In this document: one piece after another, positions 24,424-33,532 of the stretch
Numbering within the stretch: position 1 is the first letter of the stretch
How the letters are laid out: each line of letters opens with the position of its first letter
Source: Roseburia sp. 1XD42-69
GTDB taxonomy: Bacteria > Bacillota > Clostridia > Lachnospirales > Lachnospiraceae
Reading direction: 5' to 3'
Length of the DNA stretch: 37,868 bases
Assembly: GCF_003612565.1 (NCBI RefSeq)
Contig: NZ_RAZG01000037.1
Span: 1 to 37,868 of the forward strand
Position numbers and translations under genes: made by a program
The notes under the pieces: generated by a model
Database searches by the model: none
What the model saw: only the letters and a program-made list of their open reading frames with translations
Told to the model about the DNA's origin: nothing

Positions 24424-24863
24424 TGTTAAATATAAGCGGAATCCATGAAGGCTTTGTCTTAGACCACATCCAGGCAGGCACAAGCCTTTCCATCTACAAA
24501 GATTTAAAACTGGAGCAGTTAGACTGTTCCGTGGCCATTATAAAAAACGCCAGAAGCAGCAAAATGGGAAAAAAGGACATGATTAAGGTGGAATGCCCCA
24601 TCGATGCCCTTGACCTTGATATTTTAGGATTTATTGACCACAATATCACGGTTAATATCATAAAAAATGACAACATCGTGGAAAAGAAAAAACTCCATCT
24701 GCCAAAACAGATTGTCAATGTCATAAAATGCAAAAATCCCAGATGCATCACTTCCATAGAACAGGAATTGGACCAGATATTTATTCTCACCGACCCGGAA
24801 AAAGAAGTTTACCGGTGCAAGTACTGTGAAGAACAGCAGAAAAAAAAGAAATACAGAAAATAA
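24423..24863 (+). CDS. pyrI: Aspartate carbamoyltransferase regulatory chain (146 aa)
   Basis: PyrI binds nucleotides (CTP/ATP in characterised enzymes) and holds the catalytic trimers together. The N-terminal allosteric domain has GTSLSIYKDL and ARSSKMGKKDMIKVE. The C-terminal zinc domain has C103, C108, C132 and C135, all in the canonical spacing. The ATG at 24423 has GGAGG upstream and overlaps the pyrB stop. A lysine-rich tail ends the protein. Confidence 0.96.
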   Translation: MLNISGIHEGFVLDHIQAGTSLSIYKDLKLEQLDCSVAIIKNARSSKMGKKDMIKVECPIDALDLDILGFIDHNITVNIIKNDNIVEKKKLHLPKQIVNVIKCKNPRCITSIEQELDQIFILTDPEKEVYRCKYCEEQQKKKKYRK

Positions 24864-24901
24864 GTCTTTTTTCACAGCCCTTTATTTTTACTGTGACATA
24901 A

Positions 24902-24950
24902 AAAAGGATAGAAAACGCACTGAATAAAATCCTGCATTTTCTATCCTTTT
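24902..24950. terminator. Bidirectional terminator between pyrI and the J-protein gene
   Basis: A perfect 14-bp stem (24902-24915 with 24937-24950, AAAAGGATAGAAAA and its complement) closes a 21-nt loop, with its T-rich arm at the end on either strand. A weaker hairpin TCACAG/CTGTGA (24871-24876 with 24890-24895) lies before it. Confidence 0.8.
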
Positions 24951-24962
24951 ATCCGGCCTTTT

Positions 24963-25583
24963 TTAACACGGCCTGCAGCAGCAATTACAAAACATGTTCA
25001 ATAGCAGCATATTTAAGCACCAGCTGCTGCCGGAATAAGGCCTTTCATATCCCTGTCCCATACTGGAATACCACGTTCCTCCGTATTCCAAATGCTGCAA
25101 AAACTGCCGGTACTCCAGATTGCTTGGTTCCAGTTCCACTGCCCTTGCCCCATGCTGCTTTGCCGTCATATTATTCCCGGTGCCTGCATTGGCAACCGCA
25201 CTGAAGTAATACCATCTTGCCCCTCTCTGTGAAAAAGGAATGTCATTTAACACATGAAGCGCCTGGTCATAACAGCGGTTAGCAATATAGTTTGCCGCAG
25301 CCTGAAGCTGTATGGATTCCTGGCTGCCACCCCCTCTGCCGGCATAGCCGTTACCAGAAGAGTATCCACCGGCATAGCCGTAACTGCTGCCATATTGTTT
25401 CTCTTTCATAATCTGGTCATACGCCTGCTGAATCTGCTTAAACTTTTCTTCCGCCTGCTCCCTGTTTGGATTATTGATATTGGCATCCGGATGGTATTTC
25501 CGGCTTAAGTTCCGATATGCTTTTTTAATTTCCTCATCGCTGGCACTGGGGGAGATACCCAGCACCTCATAGGGATTTGACAT
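24963..25583 (-). CDS. J-domain protein with Gly/Tyr linker and Cys-rich tail (206 aa)
   Basis: The N-terminal J domain (about 3-65) has the HPD triad at 31-33, so it should stimulate an Hsp70 (DnaK) ATPase. A Gly/Ser/Tyr-rich linker (about 66-92) leads to a helical, TPR-like region (about 95-165). The last 19 residues are hydrophobic and contain six cysteines (C189, C199, C201-203, C206). It lacks the zinc-finger and client domains of true DnaJ, so it is a specialised co-chaperone. It starts just after the DUF5685 gene (1-nt gap) and shares that operon. Client and location are unknown; the tail may bind metal or membrane. Confidence 0.88.
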   Translation of the reverse strand: MSNPYEVLGISPSASDEEIKKAYRNLSRKYHPDANINNPNREQAEEKFKQIQQAYDQIMKEKQYGSSYGYAGGYSSGNGYAGRGGGSQESIQLQAAANYIANRCYDQALHVLNDIPFSQRGARWYYFSAVANAGTGNNMTAKQHGARAVELEPSNLEYRQFLQHLEYGGTWYSSMGQGYERPYSGSSWCLNMLLLNMFCNCCCRPC

Positions 25584-25584
25584 A

Positions 25585-26445
25585 CTATTTTCCTCGTTTA
25601 ACTTTCTTTTCCTGCTGCTTTTTCTTCTTTAACTGCAAATACTCATATTTAGACCATACCCCGGAATAGAGCACGTTGCGCAAAATATCCGCATGGGTCA
25701 ATATGGGAAGGCGCTCAAAAGACCTGGCGCACTCTGACATCATACTGGTGAGCATCAATTTACAAAATGTCTCAAAATCCCCCTGGCACTGGTCTGCCAT
25801 TAAACGCAAGGGATTATACTGCTTTTTCTTCTTATCTTTCTCCATGTCCTCATAGGCGTCCATCAGATAGATAAATTTTCCCATATAAAAGCTGAGACAG
25901 TGAAGTTCCTCCGACCACTCGTCTCTTTTCCAGTCGAAAATCTCTCCCATCATCTCCCCCGTAAGCCCTGCGGTTACATCCAGATTCTGCTCTTTATCTT
26001 CCTCTGCCGCCTTTAACTTTTCCATATAAGTTTCCACGGCTTCTGCCTGCCTTTTGTACTTTTCCCTCACATTCACATAATCCTTCTCAAGAATTTTTGC
26101 CAGGGCCTTTTTCGTGTAAGACTTGTCATCTTTCCAGTCATCTTCCAGATTATGATATCCCAAAAGAAGATTCATATCCGCCGCATATCCTGTGGCCTCA
26201 TTCAGCCAGGCCGTCTGCTTCCTGGTGGGATGCATGGGGCAGGTAAATTCCTGTTTCTGGGATTCTAACTCATAGAGGCCTGTCAAAAGAACAATAAGAA
26301 ACGTCATGTCATAATTTAAAAGCATCTGTCCCTTGGCGCCAAAATTATTCCTAAGTTTCTGGCACAAACCGCAGTAATAAGCCTGATAGGCCTCTTTGCT
26401 CTCCTCTGTCAATTGATTCCGGTTAATATTAATATATCCAAACAT
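25585..26445 (-). CDS. DUF5685 family protein (286 aa)
   Basis: The protein belongs to the uncharacterised DUF5685 family common in Clostridia. It is almost wholly alpha-helical. C25xxC28 and C69xxH72 could form a metal site. Two acidic motifs stand out: EDDWKDD (101-107) and DAYEDMEKD (196-204), about 95 residues apart, and the C-terminus is strongly basic. The paired Asp-rich motifs recall all-helical isoprenoid-synthase-type enzymes, which is only a hypothesis. The ATG at 26445 has AGGA 7 nt upstream; the codon at 26451 is too close to it. It lies between a zinc-ribbon membrane protein and a J protein. Confidence 0.8.
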   Translation of the reverse strand: MFGYININRNQLTEESKEAYQAYYCGLCQKLRNNFGAKGQMLLNYDMTFLIVLLTGLYELESQKQEFTCPMHPTRKQTAWLNEATGYAADMNLLLGYHNLEDDWKDDKSYTKKALAKILEKDYVNVREKYKRQAEAVETYMEKLKAAEEDKEQNLDVTAGLTGEMMGEIFDWKRDEWSEELHCLSFYMGKFIYLMDAYEDMEKDKKKKQYNPLRLMADQCQGDFETFCKLMLTSMMSECARSFERLPILTHADILRNVLYSGVWSKYEYLQLKKKKQQEKKVKRGK

Positions 26446-26454
26446 GAGCATTTC

Positions 26455-26850
26455 CTAACTTTTCTTTATGAATTCCATTTGGCATTTTGGACAGGTGATG
26501 CATATCTTGCCTTTTCCCTTGGGAACCCTTACCGTCTGTTTGCAGGAGGGACATTTATAAAAGCGGTATATCTTTTTCTGTTCTCTGTGGACTTTCCGCT
26601 TATTCTGTTTTACCTTGGCCTGATAGCGAAGATTTAAAAATTTCTGATTTTCCATCTGTCTCTTGGCCGTCTGCCTGGAAAAAGCCCGGTAATAGGTATA
26701 AATCAAAAGTACGATTCCCACTACATAGAAAAAGGAATTTTTTGCAAACAAAGACACTACAATACAAAAAATCGTCAGTGCAAGATATATTTTGGACAAT
26801 TCATCAAAACCATATCTGCCGTACATAAACTGCTGTAATTTTTGTTTCAT
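26455..26850 (-). CDS. Zinc-ribbon membrane protein (131 aa)
   Basis: Two transmembrane helices (about 21-36 and 39-55) separated by a very short loop are followed by a basic, helical stretch (58-95) and a C-terminal zinc ribbon with C100, C103, C120 and C123. Both ends would face the cytosol. No enzyme motif is seen. The ATG at 26850 has GGGAGG 7 nt upstream. It is the first gene of the operon with DUF5685 and the J protein, so it may recruit them to the membrane; this is inference from context. Confidence 0.75.
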   Translation of the reverse strand: MKQKLQQFMYGRYGFDELSKIYLALTIFCIVVSLFAKNSFFYVVGIVLLIYTYYRAFSRQTAKRQMENQKFLNLRYQAKVKQNKRKVHREQKKIYRFYKCPSCKQTVRVPKGKGKICITCPKCQMEFIKKS

Positions 26851-26890
26851 AATAATACCTCCCAAGCACAAAATAACTGAAACTAAAATT

Positions 26891-26920
26891 ATGTTACTCC
26901 CATCTTCTTTTCTGTGTCAA
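26891..26920 (-). promoter_or_regulatory. Promoter candidate of the DUF5685 operon
   Basis: On the minus strand TTGACA (26915-26920), an 18-bp spacer and TAACAT (26891-26896) lie about 40 bp before the first ATG. Confidence 0.5.
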
Positions 26921-26959
26921 CAGAGGTATTATCTTTTAAGAAAGTTTTTATAATTTCAT

Positions 26960-27302
26960 TAGAATAAGCAGAACGATAAGCCGGGTTATGTCGTGAATGA
27001 TCATCTATCTAGTATGACTGTTGCCAGCCACATCAAGCAACCTACCTAAAGCTGGCGGGCCACGTCAACGCTTTGTTTCGGTCTTGCTTCGGATGGGGTT
27101 TACATGTGCCCCCTCTGTTACCAGAAGGGCGGTAGTCTCTTACACTGCCTTTCCACCTTTTCTCCGTTTCCGGAGTAGTTTATTTCTGTTGCACTTTCCT
27201 TGGAGTCACCTCCACCGGACGTTATCCGGCATCCTGCCCTGTGAAGCCCGGACTTTCCTCACCTGCAGCCTTTCGTCTCTGCAGCCGCGATCATTTATTC
27301 TA
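26960..27302 (-). ncRNA. rnpB: RNase P RNA, class A
   Basis: The catalytic RNA of RNase P is readable on the minus strand. Near the 5' end is the universal block GAGGAAAGTCCGGGCTTC, then CAGGGCAGGATGCC, GTGCAACAGAAA, and near the 3' end CATAACCCGGCTTATCG. The 5' and 3' ends can pair (AGAATAA with TTATTCT) to form helix P1, which sets the boundaries to within a few bases. The layout is the ancestral A type. It starts 33 nt after the nucleoside kinase gene. Several open frames across it are chance. Confidence 0.95.
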
Positions 27303-27334
27303 CTTATCCTGTATATCCTATTATTTCACAACTC

Positions 27335-28993
27335 TTATACGTTAAACATGCTTCCCCCGATAAATTCCCGGATAATGGAATTCTTTGCAATATCCTCGCT
27401 GGGCACCGGAAGAAGATAATCCAAAAACTTTAACAGCCTTTTGGCCTCAATATACTCTTTGGAATCTTTATCTATGTGGAACAAAAGAGGTTCCGCATAG
27501 GCTTTTAATACTGCCAGTTCGTAAATCAAACCGGAGTTAAACATAACATCGGCGCTTTCCTGGAAAGGAAAAATATACTTTTCCTCCCCCCGCCGCACAG
27601 ACCTCCACATGGCAATCGTCTCCTCCGCCGTGGTATTTCTGGTCCTTGCATCCCTTACAATTCTGCGGATTAACCTTCCGTCTGTAGTAGGGAGATAATT
27701 ATGTTCGTCAATATTAATCTGTGTCAGGGCACTGATAAATATTTTAAATTTGCTCTCTGACGGAAGGGTGTGGCTTAATTTGTCATTTAAGCCGTGGATT
27801 CCCTCAATCACCAGAATATCATTATCCCCCAGGGTCATCAACCTGTCTTTATACTCCCGCTTTCCGGTTTTAAAATTAAACGTGGGCATATCCACAGTTT
27901 TCCCTGCAAGAAGGTCACACATATCCAGATTAAACTTCTGTACATCCAGAGCTTCGAGACACTCAAAATCAAAGTTCCCCTCTGCATCCCTGGGACATAA
28001 AGTGCGGTCAATGTAATAATTGTCCAAAGACAGGGGATGGGGTTTTAATCCCAGGGCGGATAACTGGATGGATAGCCTGTGGGAAAAAGTAGTCTTCCCC
28101 GAGGAGGAAGGACCTGCAATCATCACAAACTTTTTGCTTCCGGCGTTTTTAATCTGGTTTGCAAGCTGGCCGATTCTCTGCTCCATCAATGCCTCCTGCA
28201 CCATAATAATCTCCTGCATTCTGCCGGAGGCAATGGCATCGTTTAATGCACCCACCGTTCCGATTCCCATGGTCTGGCCCCATTTGCTGGATTCCTTCAA
28301 GGTCTCAAAATGCTTTGCGGAAGGCGTAAAATCCGCCACCTCTTTTGTATTTTCATTTGGAAACATCAACACAAATCCATTTCCGTAGATCTGAACATCA
28401 AAATATTTCAGATAACTGGTGTTTGGAACCATAAATCCATAAAAGTAATCTATGTAATTGTCCAGGGAATAAATATTTACCCTGGAGCTTCTGCGATAGC
28501 GAAACAGACGCTCTTTATCTGTCATTCCCAGGTCATGGAAAAGTTTTACTGCGTCGTCTGTGGTAAGGGTATCTTTCATAATAGGGATTTCTTTTTCCAC
28601 CATACGGCGCATTTCCTCTTTTAAAGCTTCCACAAACTTTTCTCCTGGTTTTCCGTAATTCACCAGTTCACAGTAATAAGCCTGGCTGATACAATGACAT
28701 ACCCGCACCCTGGAATTGTCATTTCCCAAAATGTGATGCACTGCTTTCTGCATCATAAGAGTCACGCTTCTCCTGTAAGCCTTTCTCCCGGCAGTATCCC
28801 CGGTCGTGACAAAAGACAGATTCCCCCCCTTTTCCGCAGGCTTAAAAAGCTCGCTTAAACGGTTGTCTAAAGAGACAAGGACAATATCATCTTTGTACTC
28901 TTTTTGATATTCCTTTGCAATATCTGCAAATTTCGTGCCCTTTTTATATTCTTTTTTCTCCCCAAGAATAGTAAAACAAACAATCTCATCCAT
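27335..28993 (-). CDS. Uridine kinase-like nucleoside kinase with ThrRS-like N-terminus (552 aa)
   Basis: The C-terminal half (about 285-480) is a P-loop kinase of the uridine kinase/phosphoribulokinase group, with Walker A GPSSSGKTTFS, then PLSLDNYYIDR and VIEGIHGLN. The N-terminal half has a TGS-like ubiquitin-fold segment (about 1-65) and a region like the second additional domain of threonyl-tRNA synthetase. This fusion is known in clostridia and Thermotogae. Exact nucleoside specificity is unknown. The ribosome binding site AAGGAGG is strong. It follows the nif3-like gene by 24 nt and probably ends the dnaG-rpoD train. Confidence 0.88.
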   Translation of the reverse strand: MDEIVCFTILGEKKEYKKGTKFADIAKEYQKEYKDDIVLVSLDNRLSELFKPAEKGGNLSFVTTGDTAGRKAYRRSVTLMMQKAVHHILGNDNSRVRVCHCISQAYYCELVNYGKPGEKFVEALKEEMRRMVEKEIPIMKDTLTTDDAVKLFHDLGMTDKERLFRYRRSSRVNIYSLDNYIDYFYGFMVPNTSYLKYFDVQIYGNGFVLMFPNENTKEVADFTPSAKHFETLKESSKWGQTMGIGTVGALNDAIASGRMQEIIMVQEALMEQRIGQLANQIKNAGSKKFVMIAGPSSSGKTTFSHRLSIQLSALGLKPHPLSLDNYYIDRTLCPRDAEGNFDFECLEALDVQKFNLDMCDLLAGKTVDMPTFNFKTGKREYKDRLMTLGDNDILVIEGIHGLNDKLSHTLPSESKFKIFISALTQINIDEHNYLPTTDGRLIRRIVRDARTRNTTAEETIAMWRSVRRGEEKYIFPFQESADVMFNSGLIYELAVLKAYAEPLLFHIDKDSKEYIEAKRLLKFLDYLLPVPSEDIAKNSIIREFIGGSMFNV

Positions 28994-29017
28994 GCAAAAA
29001 CCTCCTTGGCCAAATCA

Positions 29018-29800
29018 CTAAAGCACCCAGAAGGGAAACGCCAAATCCTGCGTGAGGATTTCCACCCCTTCACACCTTTTCGTAAGATAATTTTTCATAT
29101 AGGAAACAAAAATATGTTCCAGCCCGTAATGGCCTGCATCTATTATACAAAGCCCCTGTTCCACTGCGTCAAGTCCGTCATGGTGGTCAATATCCCCGGT
29201 GATATAAACCCCTGCCCCTGCCTCAATGGCATTTTGAATAAAGCTCTTCCCGGAACCCGGGCAGATTGCCGCCCGCATAACCAGGCGCTTTGTATCCCCA
29301 AATACTTTTACCTGCTTTAAAGAAAAAGCTTCCCTGACAAATTCGGCACAGTGCCCTAAATCCATAGGAGCCAGAAGATTTCCCACACGGCCCATACCCA
29401 CGGGAGCGCCGTTATATTCCCCGGAGACAGATAGGACTGAGTCATCCTTCAATCCCATAATTGCCCCGGCAAGCTCCCCCATTCCCCGGACGTCAAAATT
29501 TGTGTGCATGGCAAAATACGCCGTATCACTCTGTATTAATTTTATGATTCGCTTTCCCAGAAAATCACCGGATGTAATCTGCTTTACCCCTTTAAAAATC
29601 ATGGGATGGTGGGTTAAAAGCAAATCTGCCCCGGAATTAACCGCTTCCTCCACCACTTCCTCCGTGGCGTCCACAGCAACATAAATTTTATTCACTTCTT
29701 TTTCCGGGCTTCCAATCAAAAGTCCTACATTGTCCCAGTCACATGCCAGCGCAGCCGGAGACTGCTCTTCCAAAATTTGCATAATCTCTTCACATACCAT
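29018..29800 (-). CDS. Nif3/YqfO-like dinuclear metal protein (260 aa)
   Basis: The protein belongs to the Nif3-like family, annotated also as GTP cyclohydrolase 1 type 2. Metal-binding residues are evident in LLLTHHPMIF, HTNFD and in DAGHYGLEHI near the C-terminus. It is the short form without the central PII-like insert. Function in the cell is unsettled. It starts 6 nt after trmK; the trmK-nif3 pair downstream of rpoD is conserved in Firmicutes. Confidence 0.93.
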   Translation of the reverse strand: MVCEEIMQILEEQSPAALACDWDNVGLLIGSPEKEVNKIYVAVDATEEVVEEAVNSGADLLLTHHPMIFKGVKQITSGDFLGKRIIKLIQSDTAYFAMHTNFDVRGMGELAGAIMGLKDDSVLSVSGEYNGAPVGMGRVGNLLAPMDLGHCAEFVREAFSLKQVKVFGDTKRLVMRAAICPGSGKSFIQNAIEAGAGVYITGDIDHHDGLDAVEQGLCIIDAGHYGLEHIFVSYMKNYLTKRCEGVEILTQDLAFPFWVL

Positions 29801-29806
29801 TTCACA

Positions 29807-30511
29807 TCATCTCCAATACGTCAGTGCCTCATTGATATAGGCAAGCTCTAATCTAATTTGCTCTTTTCTTTCACGAATCCCAGCATTCTCCCGCTGGCTC
29901 ATCAACTTGTCCAAAATTGTCTCATACTGGCTTTTCCGGTATAAAAGATATTCCCTTAACACCGGATGTCTCTCTAAAAGAAGCCTCTCCCCATAACGGC
30001 AGAACAGCGGGCTTTGGCCTTTTTTTGCCCTCTCTCCCGGACATAAGGCTATCATCTGGTAAAATTTTCCATCCTCACACAGCATTTCTTCCCTGGTTAT
30101 TTCGTATCCCATTTGAAAAAGATATTCCCGTACCCTTTCCATTTCCGACTGGGGCTGGAGAATTAATTCCTTGGCACTTTCAATCACATTTCTTCCTTTT
30201 TCCAAAATGTGAAGGATAATCCCTCCCCCCATGCCTGCGATTAATATGGTGTCCGCCTCCCCCTCATGGAGGGACGACACTCCGTCAGAAAGCCTGGTTT
30301 CTATGTATCCACCCAAGTCATATTCCTCAATGTGTTCTCTTGCCCGAAGCAGAGGACCCTGTCGGATATCCATGGCGATGGCCCTTGGTATTTTCCCCTG
30401 CTTTAAGAGATAAATGGGAATATATCCGTGATCTGTCCCCACATCTGCCAGCACATGCCCCTCCGTCACCATCTGTGAAAGAAGGGTCAGCCTTTTTGAC
30501 AATCGAATCAT
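29807..30511 (-). CDS. trmK: tRNA adenine-22 N1-methyltransferase TrmK (234 aa)
   Basis: TrmK methylates N1 of A22 in some tRNAs. The SAM site is LADVGTDHGYIPIYL, then AMDIRQGPL, and the catalytic-region motif IAGMGGGIILHIL. The last 70 residues form the family's helical, coiled-coil-like C-terminal domain. The ATG overlaps the rpoD stop (TAATG), so it is coupled to rpoD. Confidence 0.95.
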   Translation of the reverse strand: MIRLSKRLTLLSQMVTEGHVLADVGTDHGYIPIYLLKQGKIPRAIAMDIRQGPLLRAREHIEEYDLGGYIETRLSDGVSSLHEGEADTILIAGMGGGIILHILEKGRNVIESAKELILQPQSEMERVREYLFQMGYEITREEMLCEDGKFYQMIALCPGERAKKGQSPLFCRYGERLLLERHPVLREYLLYRKSQYETILDKLMSQRENAGIRERKEQIRLELAYINEALTYWR

Positions 30512-31683
30512 TATTCTAAATAATCTTTCAGTTTGCGGCTTCTGCTTGGGTGGCGCAGCTTGCGCAAAGCTTTTGCTTCTATCTGGCGGATTCGCTCTCT
30601 TGTGACATTAAACTCTTTTCCCACTTCCTCCAATGTCCTGGCTCTCCCGTCCTCCAGACCAAAACGGAGGGTAAGAACTTTCTGCTCCCGCTCTGTCAAA
30701 GTCCCAAGAACCTCCTGGAGCTGCTCTTTTAACAGGGTAAACGCCGCTGCATCTGCGGGAACCGGCACGTTGTCATCCTGGATAAAATCACCCAGATGGC
30801 TGTCCTCCTCCTCACCGATGGGGGTTTCCAGAGAGACAGGTTCCTGGGAAATCTTTAATATCTCCCGTACACGCTCCACGGGCATATTCATCTCCTCGGC
30901 AATTTCCTCCGGGGTAGGTTCCCTTCCCAGCTCCTGTAATAATTGCCTGCTCACACGGATCAGCTTATTAATCGTCTCCACCATATGAACCGGAATACGG
31001 ATTGTTCTTGCCTGGTCTGCAATGGCCCTTGTGATTGCCTGGCGTATCCACCAGGTAGCATAGGTGGAAAATTTGTATCCCTTGCGGTAATCAAATTTCT
31101 CCACCGCTTTAATCAATCCAAGGTTGCCCTCCTGAATCAGGTCAAGGAACAGCATTCCCCGTCCCACATACCTTTTTGCAATGGAAACCACCAGACGTAG
31201 ATTTGCCTCCGCCAAACGCTTCTTAGACTCCTGGTCCCCCAATTCCATACGCTTTGCCAGCTCAATTTCCTCCTCTGCACTTAAAAGGGGAACCTTTCCG
31301 ATTTCCTTTAAATACATACGGACCGGATCCTCAATGGAAACGCCGTCCGGCACGGACAAATCAATTTTCTCTACCTCGATATCTTCCTCATCATCCAAAA
31401 GAATATCATCGTCATCGTCGTCATCACTGATACGGAGCACATCAATGTTATTGGATTCCAGACAATCCAAGATTTTTTCAAACTCCTCTGCATTCAGCTC
31501 CATATTCTGAAAAAAATCATTAATTTCCTGATATTCCAGAATATTTTTTTTCTTTTTTGCCATTTCCACCAATTCTTTTAATTTGGCGTTTAACTTCTCC
31601 ACTCTGGCAATCTTTTCTGCTGAAATGACCTCCGCTTTTGGCTTTTTGCCGCTCTTTGCAGATCTGCTATTCTTTTCTTCCAT
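30511..31683 (-). CDS. rpoD: Primary sigma factor RpoD/SigA (390 aa)
   Basis: This is the housekeeping sigma-70 factor. After a basic, Ala/Lys-rich N-terminus comes a short region 1.1 and a very acidic stretch ([16 protein letters not shown]). Region 1.2 is [21 protein letters not shown]. Region 2 has [20 protein letters not shown], region 3 follows [14 protein letters not shown], and region 4.2 has the helix-turn-helix [20 protein letters not shown]. The ATG at 31683 has GAGAGG 7 nt upstream; an earlier in-frame start at 31728 overlaps dnaG. It follows dnaG as in the macromolecular-synthesis operon. Confidence 0.97.
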   Translation of the reverse strand: MEEKNSRSAKSGKKPKAEVISAEKIARVEKLNAKLKELVEMAKKKKNILEYQEINDFFQNMELNAEEFEKILDCLESNNIDVLRISDDDDDDDILLDDEEDIEVEKIDLSVPDGVSIEDPVRMYLKEIGKVPLLSAEEEIELAKRMELGDQESKKRLAEANLRLVVSIAKRYVGRGMLFLDLIQEGNLGLIKAVEKFDYRKGYKFSTYATWWIRQAITRAIADQARTIRIPVHMVETINKLIRVSRQLLQELGREPTPEEIAEEMNMPVERVREILKISQEPVSLETPIGEEEDSHLGDFIQDDNVPVPADAAAFTLLKEQLQEVLGTLTEREQKVLTLRFGLEDGRARTLEEVGKEFNVTRERIRQIEAKALRKLRHPSRSRKLKDYLE

Positions 31684-31720
31684 GCTTTTTTCCTCTCGTT
31701 TCTTGTAAACTATTCTGTCC

Positions 31721-33502
31721 CTATTCAATAGAAATATGCAGTTTTTCCAGTTCTTGAAGTCTCTGCTTATCTTTTAAGAGCTGCTGCAGCCCTTCTAAAT
31801 CCGTTGGATCAAGACTCAAAGAACGCTTCTCCATGCTATTTCTCTTTACCCGTATAATCGTCTCTTTCAGCGCTTTTTCCATATCTGCCTTAGATTCCAA
31901 GTCCTTTATTCTGGCGTGAAACAAAGATGCAATTTCCCTCTGTTCCTCCTGTCCGTCAAAAAGACTGATAATCTGTGCAGGATTTACTTCCCCGGTACTC
32001 TCATACTGTTCAAAGAGCATCTGGGCCACCTTTCTGTAGCGCTCTTCTGTAAAATCCATGGGGGTAATATACGGCCCTAACCTGTGAAACCAGGCCGTAT
32101 CCGATGCAAGCCAGGTTAAAAGCAGTTTTTGGGACTGTTTCATGCCGTCCTCTTTTTTCCTGGTTTTTTCCTGGTTAAAAGACTTTAACGGCTTATCCCT
32201 CTTTGCCATCCCCTCCATAGTTCCCATGCGGTACACCAGTTTCCTTAAATTTTCAAATCCAATCTGGTATTTTTCCGCCACGGCTTCGATATAATTATTC
32301 CGCTCAAGTTCCTCAGTAAAACCGAGAAGCCTCCTGGCTGCCTCGTTATAGAATGCGGTTTTTCCCTCCGGGTCATCCAGGTGAAACTGCCTCTCCAGCA
32401 TACGGAGTTCAAAGAGAAAACTGTTCTCGCTGCCCTCAATCCGCTTCTGGTACTCTTCTGGGCCCAAAGCCTTGATAAACTCATCCGGGTCTTTGTAAGG
32501 CTCCATATTAATAATTTTTACAGAGAGCCCCGCCTCCTTTAAAATGGGAATCGCCCTTAAGGCGGCTTTCACCCCCGCCCCGTCGCTGTCGAAGGTTAAA
32601 TACACTTCTTTTGTATAGCGCTTTAAAAGACTGGCATGTCCGCTGGTAAGGGAAGTACCTAAAGACGCCACCGCATTGTCAAATCCCGCCTGGTGCAGCG
32701 CTATTACATCCATATATCCCTCGCACAAAAGAAGCTGGGGCTTTTTGGTGATTCTTGCAAAATTTAACCCGTACAAATTGCGGCTCTTATCAAAAATCTT
32801 TGTCTCCGGAGAATTCAAATACTTAGGTTCCCCGTCCCCCATTACCCTGCCCCCGAACCCTATAATCTTATTATACACATTCATTATGGGAAACATGGCC
32901 CGGTTAAAAAACTTGTCCCGCCCCCCATGCCTTTCATCGTAAGTAATCAGGCCGCTGTCCCTTAACAGGGAATCCTCATATCCCTTCTGCTTAAGATAAC
33001 GGTAGAGCATATCACTGTATTGGCCACAGCATCCCAGCCCGAATTTCTGCATGGTTTCTTTTAATAGTCCCCTTTTTACAAAATACTCCATAGCACGGCT
33101 GCCCTGCTGGCTGCGAAGCATCATATAGTAAAATTTCCCCGCCTCTTTGTTCACTTCCAAAAGCTTCTGGCGCAAATCCGCTTCCTGTCTCATGCCGGGA
33201 GTTTCCTGCCTGGGCAAATCCACCCCCGCCCGCTGTGCCAATGCTTCCACCGCCTCCCCAAAAGAGAAATTTTCATATTCCATGAGAAAGGTAAATACAT
33301 TCCCTCCCGCCCCGCATCCGAAACAGTAATACATCTGTTTGCCCTGGGAAACAGAAAAGGAAGGGGATTTCTCGTTGTGGAAAGGACACAGCCCAAAGTA
33401 ATTACTTCCTTTTTTCTTAAGTCTCACATAGCCGGAAATCACATCCACAATGTCGTTTCTGGAACGGATTTCCTCTATTAAATTTTCATCAAAAAATGGC
33501 AT
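31721..33502 (-). CDS. dnaG: DNA primase DnaG (593 aa)
   Basis: DnaG makes RNA primers at the replication fork. The CHC2 zinc domain (about 1-100) has [15 protein letters not shown] and [15 protein letters not shown]. The RNA-polymerase core and Toprim domain show [36 protein letters not shown] and [11 protein letters not shown]. The C-terminal helicase-binding region (after about 430) is diverged, as usual. It lies 30 nt after the dgt-like gene and 37 nt before rpoD. Confidence 0.97.
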   Translation of the reverse strand: MPFFDENLIEEIRSRNDIVDVISGYVRLKKKGSNYFGLCPFHNEKSPSFSVSQGKQMYYCFGCGAGGNVFTFLMEYENFSFGEAVEALAQRAGVDLPRQETPGMRQEADLRQKLLEVNKEAGKFYYMMLRSQQGSRAMEYFVKRGLLKETMQKFGLGCCGQYSDMLYRYLKQKGYEDSLLRDSGLITYDERHGGRDKFFNRAMFPIMNVYNKIIGFGGRVMGDGEPKYLNSPETKIFDKSRNLYGLNFARITKKPQLLLCEGYMDVIALHQAGFDNAVASLGTSLTSGHASLLKRYTKEVYLTFDSDGAGVKAALRAIPILKEAGLSVKIINMEPYKDPDEFIKALGPEEYQKRIEGSENSFLFELRMLERQFHLDDPEGKTAFYNEAARRLLGFTEELERNNYIEAVAEKYQIGFENLRKLVYRMGTMEGMAKRDKPLKSFNQEKTRKKEDGMKQSQKLLLTWLASDTAWFHRLGPYITPMDFTEERYRKVAQMLFEQYESTGEVNPAQIISLFDGQEEQREIASLFHARIKDLESKADMEKALKETIIRVKRNSMEKRSLSLDPTDLEGLQQLLKDKQRLQELEKLHISIE

Positions 33503-33532
33503 CTATTCCCTGTTTGCCTCCTGTAGAAAACA

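Noticed and set aside
27021-27419. Plus-strand open frame of 132 codons
   Set aside because: It lies across the RNase P RNA gene and the end of the nucleoside kinase; an antisense artefact.
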